Shown one piece after another: positions 15,960 to 25,038 of a stretch of DNA of 64,000 bases; position 1 is the stretch's first letter, and each line of letters starts with the position of its first letter. Origin of the DNA: Halospina sp040196175 (GTDB lineage: Bacteria; Pseudomonadota; Gammaproteobacteria; Pseudomonadales; Oleiphilaceae); assembly GCF_040196175.1 (NCBI RefSeq), contig NZ_JBEFNF010000001.1, positions 124,001 through 188,000 on the forward strand, read 5' to 3'. The notes below the pieces were generated by a model, which searched no databases, was not told the origin of the DNA, and saw only the letters and a program-made list of their open reading frames with translations. The translations under genes were made by a program, and so were the position numbers.

Positions 15960-18008
15960 ATGTCGGAATCGTCTTCCTCCTGGGGGAGCGCCCGCGCCCC
16001 CGGGCACGCGCGCCGTCTGCACGGCGCGCTCGTGCTGTTGCTGCTGATCGCTCTGCTTCTAATGGGGCTCGGTGGCTCCATGCATACCCGTATGCTGGCA
16101 CTCGGTGAGCAGATCTGGCCGGGGTATTATTCCCTCGACCCGGGGGCTGAAGCGCCGAGCTGTGAAACCGATGTTGATATTGATAAACGGGTTCAGGAAG
16201 AGCTTTCTGCTGACGAGGAAGAGGACCCTTTCGGATTGGGCGGAGGCGGCCCGAGCGAGAAGCAGCTGCGGCGATCCATCGAGAGCAATGTTGAGCGATG
16301 CCGGGATCGTCACGAGCAGTATGAGGCCAACCAGGAGCGCATCACCCCTGTGCTTGTGGCGTATAAGACGGTTGAACGCGGTATGGCTGAGTGGCTTACT
16401 GACAACCGCTCGCTCTCCACGTACCTGTTCATCATGCTGCTCGGTTTCGGAGCCGCGACTGCGGCTTTTGCCAACCACCACATCAGTATCCGCCCGCCCA
16501 TCAACCGGGTGGATTGGATGCTGGCGGAAGGCGGTCAGCTGGTGGTGAACCTGCTGATGGTCTATTCGCTCTACAATCACCTGGGGAATCTGATGGATAC
16601 GCCGGATACAGGGCGTCTCCAGGCGCTTCAGAAAGCCTGGATAGCGATGTTCACGATCCTGGCCGGTATCAATCTCCTGCGGTTATTCAGCATGCCATCT
16701 GATCTGCCCCGAGGTAAGTTCAGGATCTCCTCGCCCCTGGCTATCCCGCTCTATTGCTGGATGGGCGTGATGGGCTATCTGTATTTCTCAAGTGGTGGTA
16801 ACTGGGATACAGTCGGGCTCGGTGTCTACCTGAACCAGTTGACTAAGCATGCGTCGCTGTTCGTCAACATCGGGCTCTATGTGTTCGTGGGCATGATGCT
16901 CAAGCAGACTACGATCCCGCAACGCCTGCTCGCGGTGGTGCACCCCTGGCAGCTGCCGCCCGCCACGCTGGCTTCGTTGGTGATTTTTGCTACAGCCTTC
17001 CCAACAGCGTTCACCGGCGCGTCCGGCATCTTCATCCTGGCGGTGGGCGGTACCGTCTATGATGAACTGCGACGCGCCGGTGCCGGGCGCCAGCTGTCAC
17101 TGGCCACAACTGCCATGTCCGGAAGTCTGGGCGTGGTCCTTAACCCCTGCCTGCTCATCGTGGTGGTGGCCGCACTGAACAAGGAGGTTACTACCGGCGA
17201 GCTCTTCGGTTGGGGATTCTGGGTTTTCATTCTCTCGGCCATTCTCTTCACCCTGATGGTGACCCGCAGCGAGAAGGAATGGCGCCCACGGGCCAGCGAT
17301 TCGCGGGTTGCGGTGAGACAGTCACTACGGGCATTCAAGCCACTGATTCCCGACGTGATCCTGATCACTGTGATGGTATTCCTGTTCTGGCTGGCGCTGG
17401 GTATGAAGTTCAACGAATTCACGGCGCCAATCATCCTGCCAATCATCATGATGGCGCTGGTAGCCCTGGACTATGACGGTGGTGGTAGCCGCCTGATGGG
17501 AACCAGCCGACGCATTGCCCTTGGCGCCGGCGAGTCGGCTGTCCACGTGGGTGCGTTGTTGACGCTCATAGGCCTTTCAATGACGGTTGGCGGTGTCCTT
17601 GAGCGCTCTCACGTTATCGCTGGCTTGTTCCCGGCAGAGGCGGACTCGGTTGTGCTTGTGGTCATGGCGCTCATGGTGATGCTGACCATTATCGGCATGT
17701 TCATGGATCCATTTGCGGCAGTGGTGCTGGTTTCTGCCACCATCGCACAACCGGCCATAGGCCTGGGTGTGGATCCGCTCCATTTCTGGGTTATGACGAT
17801 TGTGGCCTTCGAGCTGGGCTATCTGACACCGCCGGTAGCGCTCAATCATCTGCTGACGCGACAGGTGGTGGGTGTGAAAGAGGCGTTGGTTCCTGAGCCC
17901 GAGGCGCCCAACCTATACCGGCGCTTTCAGCGTTTGATTTTGCCACTGATGGTAATGGGGCTGACGCTGATTCTGGTTGCGCTGGTGCCATTGTTGTTTT
18001 ACGGCTGA
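15960..18008 (+). CDS. TRAP transporter permease, fused small (Q) and large (M) subunits
   Basis: 682 residues with many hydrophobic segments. The first part has one membrane segment near residues 22-42, an acidic extracytoplasmic insert (about residues 60-140), then further segments: the Q-like module. From about residue 280 the DctM-type large subunit begins, with FPTAFTGASGIFILAVGG, a TRAP-M hallmark region, and GYLTPPVALNHLL near the C-terminus. It lies 31 nt after the binding-protein gene. It is secondary transport, presumably Na+ or H+ driven. The acidic insert is unusual and may contact TatT or P (inference). Confidence 0.8.
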   Translation: MSESSSSWGSARAPGHARRLHGALVLLLLIALLLMGLGGSMHTRMLALGEQIWPGYYSLDPGAEAPSCETDVDIDKRVQEELSADEEEDPFGLGGGGPSEKQLRRSIESNVERCRDRHEQYEANQERITPVLVAYKTVERGMAEWLTDNRSLSTYLFIMLLGFGAATAAFANHHISIRPPINRVDWMLAEGGQLVVNLLMVYSLYNHLGNLMDTPDTGRLQALQKAWIAMFTILAGINLLRLFSMPSDLPRGKFRISSPLAIPLYCWMGVMGYLYFSSGGNWDTVGLGVYLNQLTKHASLFVNIGLYVFVGMMLKQTTIPQRLLAVVHPWQLPPATLASLVIFATAFPTAFTGASGIFILAVGGTVYDELRRAGAGRQLSLATTAMSGSLGVVLNPCLLIVVVAALNKEVTTGELFGWGFWVFILSAILFTLMVTRSEKEWRPRASDSRVAVRQSLRAFKPLIPDVILITVMVFLFWLALGMKFNEFTAPIILPIIMMALVALDYDGGGSRLMGTSRRIALGAGESAVHVGALLTLIGLSMTVGGVLERSHVIAGLFPAEADSVVLVVMALMVMLTIIGMFMDPFAAVVLVSATIAQPAIGLGVDPLHFWVMTIVAFELGYLTPPVALNHLLTRQVVGVKEALVPEPEAPNLYRRFQRLILPLMVMGLTLILVALVPLLFYG

Positions 18009-18029
18009 CACATGTGAAACCTTGTGTAT

Positions 18030-18051
18030 AAGCAGCCCTTCAGGGCCGCTT
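18030..18051 (+). terminator. Hairpin after the TRAP permease gene
   Basis: AAGC-A-GCCC-TTCA-GGGC-C-GCTT forms a stem with one A/C mismatch, 22 nt after the permease stop. No T tract follows, so it is at best a weak or Rho-assisted terminator, or an RNA stabiliser separating the transporter from the protease operon. Confidence 0.35.
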
Positions 18052-18109
18052 GGTCGTAAATGCATCATGGATGATGCAGACATGGTTTGATGGCACGAGG
18101 TTGAGCGCG

Positions 18110-20617
18110 ATGTTGCTCCTACGCCCCTTGCAACGGCTTATCCTGAACGCAACCGCTGTTCTGCTTGTGACTGCCTGTGGTGGGGGTGGTGGCAGTGGCA
18201 GCAGCAGTGGCAGTGAAGCGCGCGGTGTGCTCAAAGGCACGATTGAGATCGCATCGGGTACGCGGGTGGATGCGGACACCGCTCTTAATCTGCAGAAGCA
18301 GGACCTTGAGGTATCACGAGGTTCACCGCTGAAAGAACCACAGAATGATGTCGATAATCCGTTCCCCGGGAATGTGATCGCTGGAGGCTACATCAGTGGG
18401 AGAAGCGGCACCTACGGTCAGGCTGGTAGCGGTCGCAGCTACCCCCGTGATCCTTCTGATGCATTCAGGATTGCCCTGAACGAGGGTCAGCAGGTCACGA
18501 TCAATTTCTTTCCCGCGCCTCTTGGATCGGGAAAGCAGCTGCCTGAGACCGAACTCAGGCTCGGACTGGTTGATGAGCCGGCCACAAGCGCCGGTCCCGA
18601 CAGCAGTGGCATCAAGTCTCTACGGGCGAATGCGGACGGTATTCATGAGCTGACGGCTGCATCGGAGGGGGGGCCGGTTCGGTATGTCGTCCGGGCCACA
18701 TCCCTGCAACAGGGTGAGATCATCAGTCCAGCATCGGGCGGTTTTCTGCCGGGTGAGGCGATTGTAACCATGAGTCAGGGGAGTGGGTCGGGAGGCGGCG
18801 TTCGGGCCACCGCCCTGGGTGGCGTCAATGCCCGCGCTCAGCGGGCATTGGGCGGGGGCCAGTTCCGGATGCGGATGCCGCTGGAAAGGCAGGCGGTGCT
18901 GCCCGCGGACGCCTCAGAGACGACGTTGCGGCGGGAGACATTGGCCTGGATCAGAGAGCTGAGGAAGGACCCTGATGTGGCCGCGGCTTATCCCAATCAT
19001 CGTGTGCGGGCTCAGGCCACCCCGTCACTGGATGATTACCCGTCTCAACGATGGCATTACAAGCAGATTCGGGCCGCTAGTGCCTGGGGCGCGAATGAGG
19101 GCAGCTCGGGGGCTGATATCTCCATTGCGGTTCTGGATACCGGGGTTCTGCGCACTGGGGACGACTGGCACCGGCAACTGGCCCCCAATATACGTTGCGG
19201 CCTGGAGTGTTTCGACGCGGTTAATGATGCGTCGTTTCCGGATGATCTGGCAGGCAACTATCACGGCACCCATGTGGCTGGTATTGCGGGCGCGGATTCG
19301 AAAAGGGTCGGCGTAATAGGTGTTGCGCACGCGGCCGATATACTTCCGGTGCGGGTGCTGGGCGGCTCTGAAGGCAGCATTGCCGATGTGATTGAAGGCG
19401 TGCGCTGGGTCATCAATGGCCGCAACGAACCCCGGGCGGATCTCATCAACCTCAGCCTTGGCAGTCAGAGCGCCAATCCGCAGCTGGCGGATGTGCTTCG
19501 GGATGCGGAAGCTGCCGGCATCACGGTTGTAGGCGCATCCGGTAACGCCGGCAGCGACCAACGCTTTTATCCGGCTGCCTACCCGACGGTAATCGCGGTG
19601 GGGGCAACCGACTGCAACGGGAAGCGAGCCGCATTTTCCAATTTCGGTAACTGGCTCGACCTTTTGGCTCCGGGCGGTGGTAATGTCAACGCCTGCTACA
19701 GCAACGATAATGACAACAGCAGGGTCTACAGCGCCTCGGCTAACGATCAGAGGCAGCCGGTGATCGGAGGGCTCAGCGGAACCTCAATGGCAGCCCCTCA
19801 TGTGACCGGCGCGCTGGCCCTGCTTCTGGAGCAGGGTGATGTCGAGCCGGCTCTGGTGCGGGCCCTGATCAGGGAAGGAGAAGTCAGTCGTGGGGACGGT
19901 ACCTTTGACGTTGAAACAGGGCGCGGTCTTCTGGATGCCGCGGCCGCCGCCGATGATTTCAGTGGACGCGCGGCGTTGGCGCCGGATCCCGCCCTCATCC
20001 GACTTTCGAGCGATGAACCTGTAATGGACCTGACTCTGGAACAGGTGGGGAGTCCGGATCAGAGTATTGCGCCGCCAAGCGTTGATGTGGCCGGCGGTGG
20101 CGACTGGTTTAAAGTAACCGGTCAGTTTCCGGACTATCAGGTCACGCTTGAAGATGAGGGCGTGCCGCCCGGTGTCGCCCGTAATGGCGTGATCAGAGTC
20201 AGCTACCAGCAAAGCCAACGCAGCTATGAGATTCCGGTAACCGCGACCATTGCTGATCCACTGGCGGAGCGCAACGCGGGAGCCCATTTTGTGCAGTTGA
20301 CTCCCGTCGATGAGGGCAATGACCAGCTCAAGACGATCCAGAAGGTGGTGGAAGCTGAAAATGGCCGTTACCAGTTTGAGTTTGACACGTCGGATATTAA
20401 GCCCGGGGAGTATTACCTGATCGCGGGGACTGACATGGACAGTGATGGTGCTTTCTGTGGTCCGGGCGAAGCCTGTGCTGAGTACCCGGTTACTGGACAA
20501 GTCGAACCTATAGAGGTAACCCAGACAATGGATCTCGATGTGACACTGGAAACCGCCTTTACCCGCCCGGTTGATACCCAGGCGGATCCCGGCTACCGTC
20601 GAATCAATGATCAATAA
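18110..20617 (+). CDS. Subtilisin-like (S8) serine protease lipoprotein
   Basis: 835 residues from ATG 18110. The lipobox VTAC is followed by a Gly/Ser tether, then a roughly 280-residue pro/N-terminal region. The S8 catalytic triad is complete: Asp343 in VLDTGV, His385 in HGTHVAGIAG and Ser559 in GTSMAAPH. A C-terminal region of about 210 residues follows (beta-rich, ending with a DMDSDGAFCGPGEAC segment). It is probably tethered to the outer membrane or exported and self-activated. It is followed 18 nt later by a PrcB-like lipoprotein gene. Cysteine pairs (CGLEC, GPGEAC) suggest extracytoplasmic disulfides. Confidence 0.9.
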   Translation: MLLLRPLQRLILNATAVLLVTACGGGGGSGSSSGSEARGVLKGTIEIASGTRVDADTALNLQKQDLEVSRGSPLKEPQNDVDNPFPGNVIAGGYISGRSGTYGQAGSGRSYPRDPSDAFRIALNEGQQVTINFFPAPLGSGKQLPETELRLGLVDEPATSAGPDSSGIKSLRANADGIHELTAASEGGPVRYVVRATSLQQGEIISPASGGFLPGEAIVTMSQGSGSGGGVRATALGGVNARAQRALGGGQFRMRMPLERQAVLPADASETTLRRETLAWIRELRKDPDVAAAYPNHRVRAQATPSLDDYPSQRWHYKQIRAASAWGANEGSSGADISIAVLDTGVLRTGDDWHRQLAPNIRCGLECFDAVNDASFPDDLAGNYHGTHVAGIAGADSKRVGVIGVAHAADILPVRVLGGSEGSIADVIEGVRWVINGRNEPRADLINLSLGSQSANPQLADVLRDAEAAGITVVGASGNAGSDQRFYPAAYPTVIAVGATDCNGKRAAFSNFGNWLDLLAPGGGNVNACYSNDNDNSRVYSASANDQRQPVIGGLSGTSMAAPHVTGALALLLEQGDVEPALVRALIREGEVSRGDGTFDVETGRGLLDAAAAADDFSGRAALAPDPALIRLSSDEPVMDLTLEQVGSPDQSIAPPSVDVAGGGDWFKVTGQFPDYQVTLEDEGVPPGVARNGVIRVSYQQSQRSYEIPVTATIADPLAERNAGAHFVQLTPVDEGNDQLKTIQKVVEAENGRYQFEFDTSDIKPGEYYLIAGTDMDSDGAFCGPGEACAEYPVTGQVEPIEVTQTMDLDVTLETAFTRPVDTQADPGYRRINDQ

Positions 20618-20635
20618 GTTGCCGGGAAGGGTGCT

Positions 20636-21121
20636 GTGGTAATGGTGAGTCTTCGAGCGTTGGGTATCAGCCTGCTGGCGCCGTTACTGGTCGGGTGCCA
20701 GGCGGGGCAGGCGGAAATGGAGACCCTTTCCGGGCTTGATGTGGTCGCGGAGGCGGATCACTGCAACCACGAGACCCCTGGTCTCACCCTGGTGCAGTCA
20801 ATGTCCGACTTCCCGGAGGTGGATGGATTGTTGCCGGCCGGGGAAGGGGCTCTGGAGGTCGGCCATGACGTCCTCGTGATTTATCTGGGCCAGCGCTCCA
20901 CGCCGGGATACAGCGCCGATCTGGATCAGGCGCAAATGGTGGACGGGACGCTGGCGCTCGACCTGCAAGCCACCGAGCCGGAAAGCGGCGCCATGATGGC
21001 TCAGGTGATCACAACTCCCTGTCTGGCCCTGGCCATTCCCGGCGAGAGCTGGTCGAGCCTTTCCGTGCGTATGGATGCGGACGGATTCCCGCTGAGCCTT
21101 GAGGCGCCTTCCCGGCGCTGA
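20636..21121 (+). CDS. PrcB-like lipoprotein, candidate protease partner
   Basis: 161 residues. The start is GTG 20636 (AAGGG 4 nt upstream) or ATG 20642. The lipobox LVGC lies near residue 20. The segment DVLVIYLGQRSTPGYSADL to ITTPCLALAIPG matches the PrcB C-terminal domain as I know it. In Treponema, PrcB is a lipoprotein needed for the dentilisin complex, whose catalytic subunit PrtP is also a subtilisin-like lipoprotein. Here the same two families are adjacent and co-oriented. Inhibitor, chaperone or complex subunit are all possible. Confidence 0.7.
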   Translation: MVMVSLRALGISLLAPLLVGCQAGQAEMETLSGLDVVAEADHCNHETPGLTLVQSMSDFPEVDGLLPAGEGALEVGHDVLVIYLGQRSTPGYSADLDQAQMVDGTLALDLQATEPESGAMMAQVITTPCLALAIPGESWSSLSVRMDADGFPLSLEAPSRR

Positions 21122-21213
21122 AACCCTGTCCGTTCTCTGATACTGTTGCGTGCGTATCAAGGTCGGCGGCCGCACGGTCGCCGCCTCACTTCCGTTGAAG
21201 GACAGTCGAGCCC

Positions 21214-23112
21214 ATGAGCCAGAGTAGCGATTACAACGCCGATTCCATTGAAGTCCTCAAAGGGCTGGATCCGGTACGCAAGCGCCCCGGCATGTACACC
21301 GATACCTCCCGCCCCAATCATCTTGCGCAGGAGGTCATCGACAACAGTGTGGACGAGGCACTGGGTGGCCACGCCAAGCGCATCGACGTGGTGCTGCATA
21401 AGGATGGTCGGCTGTCGGTGACCGATGATGGCCGAGGCATGCCCGTGGATGCCCACCAGGACGAAGGCGTTCCCGGGGTGGAGCTGATCATGACCCGGCT
21501 GCACGCCGGCGGCAAATTCAACAAGGCCAATTATCAGTATTCCGGCGGGCTTCATGGCGTCGGGGTTTCGGTGGTCAACGGGCTTTCCAGGGAGCTGGAG
21601 GTTTTGATCCGGCGCGATGGCAAACTGCACCGGATCCGCTTCGAGCATGGTTACAAGGTCGAGGATCTGAATGTCATCGATACGGTGGGCAAACGCAACA
21701 CGGGTACCACTCTGAGTTTCCTGGCGGATCCGGAATACTTTGAGAGCCCGAAGTTTTCGATTCCTCGCCTGCGCCATATCCTGCGCGCCAAGGCCGTACT
21801 ATGCCCTGGATTGACCGTAACACTGCTGCAGGAGGAAAGCGGTGAAAAAGATGAGTGGTACTACGAAGACGGGTTGACCGATTACCTGAAGAGCGCTCTG
21901 TCGGACCGGGAATGCCTGCCCCAGGAACCGTTCACCGGCGAGGTCAGTGGCAACACCGAGATGGTGAGCTGGGCCCTGCAGTGGTTGCCTGAAGACACCG
22001 AGGTGGTTGCCGAGAGCTATGTGAATCTGATCCCCACCACCCAGGGCGGTACCCATGTGAACGGCCTGCGGACGGGGCTGCTTGAGGCCCTGCGCGAGTT
22101 CTGCGAGCTGCATAACCTGCTGCCGCGTGGGGTCAAGCTTACGCCGGACGACATCTGGGAGCGTTGCAGTTATGTTCTGTCGTTCAAGATGCAGGAGCCG
22201 CAGTTCTCCGGCCAGACCAAGGAGCGCCTGTCTTCGCGCGAGGCGGCCAGCTTCATCTCGGGTGTGGTCAAGGACGCTTTCAGTCTCTGGCTGAACCAGC
22301 ACACTGACATTGCCGAGGCGCTGGCCGAATTCGTGATTGGCAATGCCCAGCGCCGCCTGAAAGCGTCACGCAAGGTTCAGCGCAAGAAGGTGACCTCCGG
22401 GCCGGCGCTGCCCGGCAAGCTGGCGGACTGCACGGGTACTGACCCGGCTCAGTCGGAACTGTTTCTGGTGGAGGGCGACTCCGCTGGCGGTTCCGCCAAG
22501 CAGGCGCGGGATCGTGAGTACCAGGCGGTCATGCCGCTGCGGGGCAAGATCCTCAATACCTGGGAGGTGGAGTCGTCGGAGATTTTCAGTTCCCAGGAGG
22601 TGCACGACATCGCAGTGGCCATTGGCGTGGATCCGGGCTCGGGGGACCTGACCGGCCTGCGCTACAACCGGGTCTGCATTCTTGCGGACGCGGATTCGGA
22701 CGGTATGCATATCGCGACTCTGTTGTGCGCGCTTTTCGTTAAGCACTTCCGGCCTCTGGTGGAAGCCGGACACGTGTTCATGGCCATGCCGCCGCTGTAC
22801 CGCATCGATCTGGGTAAAGAAACTTTCTATGCCCTCGACGAGCATGAGAAGCAGGGTATCGTTGATCGTCTGGCGGCGGAAAATCGCAAGGGCAAGATCC
22901 AGACGCAGCGCTTCAAGGGGCTGGGCGAGATGAATCCGCTGCAGCTGCGCGAAACCACCATGGCACCGGACACACGCCGCCTGGTACAGCTGTCGCTGAG
23001 TCCGGATGACGGCACCGACGAACGCATGGATATGCTGTTAGGCAAGAAGCGCGCCGCAGACCGGCGCACCTGGCTGGAAGAGCACGGCAACGAGGCCGAG
23101 GTCGTGGGCTGA
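21214..23112 (+). CDS. parE: DNA topoisomerase IV subunit B (ParE)
   Basis: 632 residues. The GHKL ATPase domain shows DNSVDEALGG, DDGRGMPV and YSGGLHGVGVSVVN. The TOPRIM domain has LFLVEGDSAGGSAKQARDR and DADSDGMHIATLL, and the quinolone-region motif is PLRGKILNTWEVESSE. It pairs with ParC (28165-30468) to decatenate chromosomes. Here parE and parC are about 5 kb apart, separated by fabAB, an EAL gene, cytochrome b561, yceI and a small gene. The 92-nt gap before it contains a GC-rich inverted repeat (GGCGGC/GCCGCC) without a T tract. Confidence 0.97.
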   Translation: MSQSSDYNADSIEVLKGLDPVRKRPGMYTDTSRPNHLAQEVIDNSVDEALGGHAKRIDVVLHKDGRLSVTDDGRGMPVDAHQDEGVPGVELIMTRLHAGGKFNKANYQYSGGLHGVGVSVVNGLSRELEVLIRRDGKLHRIRFEHGYKVEDLNVIDTVGKRNTGTTLSFLADPEYFESPKFSIPRLRHILRAKAVLCPGLTVTLLQEESGEKDEWYYEDGLTDYLKSALSDRECLPQEPFTGEVSGNTEMVSWALQWLPEDTEVVAESYVNLIPTTQGGTHVNGLRTGLLEALREFCELHNLLPRGVKLTPDDIWERCSYVLSFKMQEPQFSGQTKERLSSREAASFISGVVKDAFSLWLNQHTDIAEALAEFVIGNAQRRLKASRKVQRKKVTSGPALPGKLADCTGTDPAQSELFLVEGDSAGGSAKQARDREYQAVMPLRGKILNTWEVESSEIFSSQEVHDIAVAIGVDPGSGDLTGLRYNRVCILADADSDGMHIATLLCALFVKHFRPLVEAGHVFMAMPPLYRIDLGKETFYALDEHEKQGIVDRLAAENRKGKIQTQRFKGLGEMNPLQLRETTMAPDTRRLVQLSLSPDDGTDERMDMLLGKKRAADRRTWLEEHGNEAEVVG

Positions 23113-23133
23113 CCCCGGCCCGCTGCCGGCGGG

Positions 23134-24351
23134 TCAGCCGTCGAAGCGGCGGAAAACCAGGGTGGCGTTGGTGCCGCCAAAGCCGAAGCTGTTGCTCATC
23201 ACCAGCGGCAGGTCTGCGCTCTCTTTCATTTCACGCAGTACAGGGTAGCCCTCGGCGCCTTCATCCAGATTCTCGATGTTGGCGGACGGGGTGATAAAGC
23301 CCTCGCGTTGCATGATCAGTGTGTACACTGCCTCATGCACTCCCGCCGCACCCAGTGAATGCCCGGTCAGCGGCTTGGTGGAGCTCACCGGGGGCATGTT
23401 GTCGCCGGTCACCTTGTGGATTGCATCCAGTTCGACGACGTCGCCTGTGGGGGTGCTGGTGCCATGGGTGTTGATGTAGCTCAATGGCTCATCGATGCTC
23501 TTCATCGACTGCTGCATGCAGCGCACAGCGCCTTCGCCCGAGGGCGCGACCATATCGGCACCGTCGGAGGTGGCACCAAAGCCGACCAGTTCCCCAAGGA
23601 TATTGGCGCCGCGCGCCTGGGCGTGCTCCAGCGATTCAAGCGCCATGACCCCGCCGCCACCAGCGATCACAAAACCGTCACGGTCCGCATCATAGGTGCG
23701 CGAGGCTTTGTCCGGCGTATCGTTATATTTGGTCGACAGCGCGCCCATCGCGTCAAACAGCAGCGTCAGGGTCCAGTGCAGGTCCTCGCCGCCACCGGCG
23801 AACATCACATCCTGGCGTCCCAGTGCGATCAGATCGGCAGCATGGCCGATGCAGTGGGCACTGGTCGCGCAGGCTGAGGTGATGCCGTAGTTTACACCTC
23901 GGATGCCGTAAGCGGTGGCCAGGTTGGCGTTGATGGCGCTACCCATAGTCCGTGGGACACGGTAGGGGCCAACCCGCCGGATGCCTTTCTCGCGATGCGT
24001 GTCGATGGAATCCATCAGCTCGACCGTGGAGGCACCACCAGTGCCCATGATCAGGCCCGTGGTATCCGCTTTGATCTGCTGTTCGGTCAGCCCCGACTGT
24101 TGTACGGCTTCCTGCATCGCCAAGTAGGCGTAGGCGGAGGCGGGGCACATGAATCGATAGAGCTTGCGGTCAATGTGCTCTTTCGGATCAATGTGGATAC
24201 CGCCCCAGACATGACTTCGAAGCCCGTTGTCCCGCGCCTGTTCGCTGAGTTCGATGCCCGAACGGACCTGGCGCAGGGAATCGGTGACCTCCTGCTGGTT
24301 GTTGCCCAGGCTGGAGATGATCCCCATCCCGGTAATCACGACACGTCTCAT
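23134..24351 (-). CDS. fabB: 3-oxoacyl-ACP synthase I (FabB)
   Basis: 405 residues. The nucleophile cysteine is in TSACATSAHCIG, and the two catalytic histidines are in HGTSTPTGDV and TGHSLGAAGVH. These give the Cys-His-His triad of KAS I. It lies 14 nt downstream of fabA, the standard gammaproteobacterial fabAB operon for unsaturated fatty acid synthesis: FabB elongates the cis-3-decenoyl-ACP made by FabA. It is convergent with parE, with a 21-nt gap. Confidence 0.95.
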   Translation of the reverse strand: MRRVVITGMGIISSLGNNQQEVTDSLRQVRSGIELSEQARDNGLRSHVWGGIHIDPKEHIDRKLYRFMCPASAYAYLAMQEAVQQSGLTEQQIKADTTGLIMGTGGASTVELMDSIDTHREKGIRRVGPYRVPRTMGSAINANLATAYGIRGVNYGITSACATSAHCIGHAADLIALGRQDVMFAGGGEDLHWTLTLLFDAMGALSTKYNDTPDKASRTYDADRDGFVIAGGGGVMALESLEHAQARGANILGELVGFGATSDGADMVAPSGEGAVRCMQQSMKSIDEPLSYINTHGTSTPTGDVVELDAIHKVTGDNMPPVSSTKPLTGHSLGAAGVHEAVYTLIMQREGFITPSANIENLDEGAEGYPVLREMKESADLPLVMSNSFGFGGTNATLVFRRFDG

Positions 24352-24365
24352 TGCTTGTCTTTGCC

Positions 24366-24875
24366 TCAGAAGTTTTCCGTGGAAGTGAAGAGCCCGACAC
24401 GCAGGTCCTTCGCATGGTAGATAGGGCGTCCATCCACTGAGACGACCCCATCGGCGATGCCCATGGTAATGCCCCGACGGACAATACGCTTGATGTCCAG
24501 CTGGTAGCGAACCACTTCATTGGAGGGTAGCACTTGGCCGGTGAATTTCACTTCACCGCAGCCCAGTGCTCGACCGCGCCCCTGGCCGCCAGTCCAGGCC
24601 AGGAAGAAACCGGTCAGCTGCCATAGTGCGTCCAGCCCTAGGCAGCCCGGCATGACAGGATCGCCCTTGAAGTGGCAGTGGAAGAACCAGAGATCCGGAT
24701 CAATGTCCAGTTCCGCGATCAACTGGCCCTTACCGTACTCGCCGCCGTCATCACTGATGTGGGGTATCCGGTCCAGCATCAGCATCTGGTCGACCGGCAG
24801 CCGCATGTCGCCTTCGAAGAGTTCGCCTCTTCCGCAGCGTTCCAGATCAGCTTTGTCAAATTGAGCCACTGTCAT
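24366..24875 (-). CDS. fabA: 3-hydroxydecanoyl-ACP dehydratase/isomerase (FabA)
   Basis: 169 residues from ATG 24875 (MTVAQFDKAD), with CAGGAG upstream; the longer frame from 24947 is non-coding leader. The active site region HFKGDPVMPGCLGLDALWQ holds the catalytic His and Asp of hot-dog-fold FabA. It dehydrates 3-hydroxydecanoyl-ACP and isomerises the product, the branch point for anaerobic unsaturated fatty acid synthesis. The upstream region carries two dyads, one like a FabR/DesT operator. Confidence 0.95.
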   Translation of the reverse strand: MTVAQFDKADLERCGRGELFEGDMRLPVDQMLMLDRIPHISDDGGEYGKGQLIAELDIDPDLWFFHCHFKGDPVMPGCLGLDALWQLTGFFLAWTGGQGRGRALGCGEVKFTGQVLPSNEVVRYQLDIKRIVRRGITMGIADGVVSVDGRPIYHAKDLRVGLFTSTENF

Positions 24876-24897
24876 GGCGATCTCCTGAGAATTACAG

Positions 24898-24912
24898 CTG
24901 TTACGGTAACAG
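24898..24912. promoter_or_regulatory. Perfect 15-bp palindrome in the fabA leader
   Basis: CTGTTAC-G-GTAACAG lies 22 nt before the fabA start codon. It could be an operator or an mRNA hairpin close to the ribosome site. I do not recognise the binding protein. Confidence 0.4.
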
Positions 24913-24975
24913 ACTCTGTTTCGGAATGCTTGATACTCTGTTCCCACACGTTGACTACGCGTGCAAAGCTTATAA

Positions 24976-24993
24976 AGCTAACACGTGTTCGCT
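24976..24993. promoter_or_regulatory. FabR/DesT-like operator upstream of fabA
   Basis: AGCTAACACGTGTTCGCT is an 18-bp dyad that is symmetric except for one base pair per half. It is close to the FabR-type consensus as I recall it (AGCGTACA..TGTACGCT), 100 nt upstream of the fabA start. It suggests TetR-family control of fabAB by the unsaturated/saturated acyl ratio. No fabR gene lies in the window. Confidence 0.6.
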
Positions 24994-25038
24994 CTCCGTG
25001 GGAATTGCACTGAGCCGGACGTATCGTACCTGTGTCGC

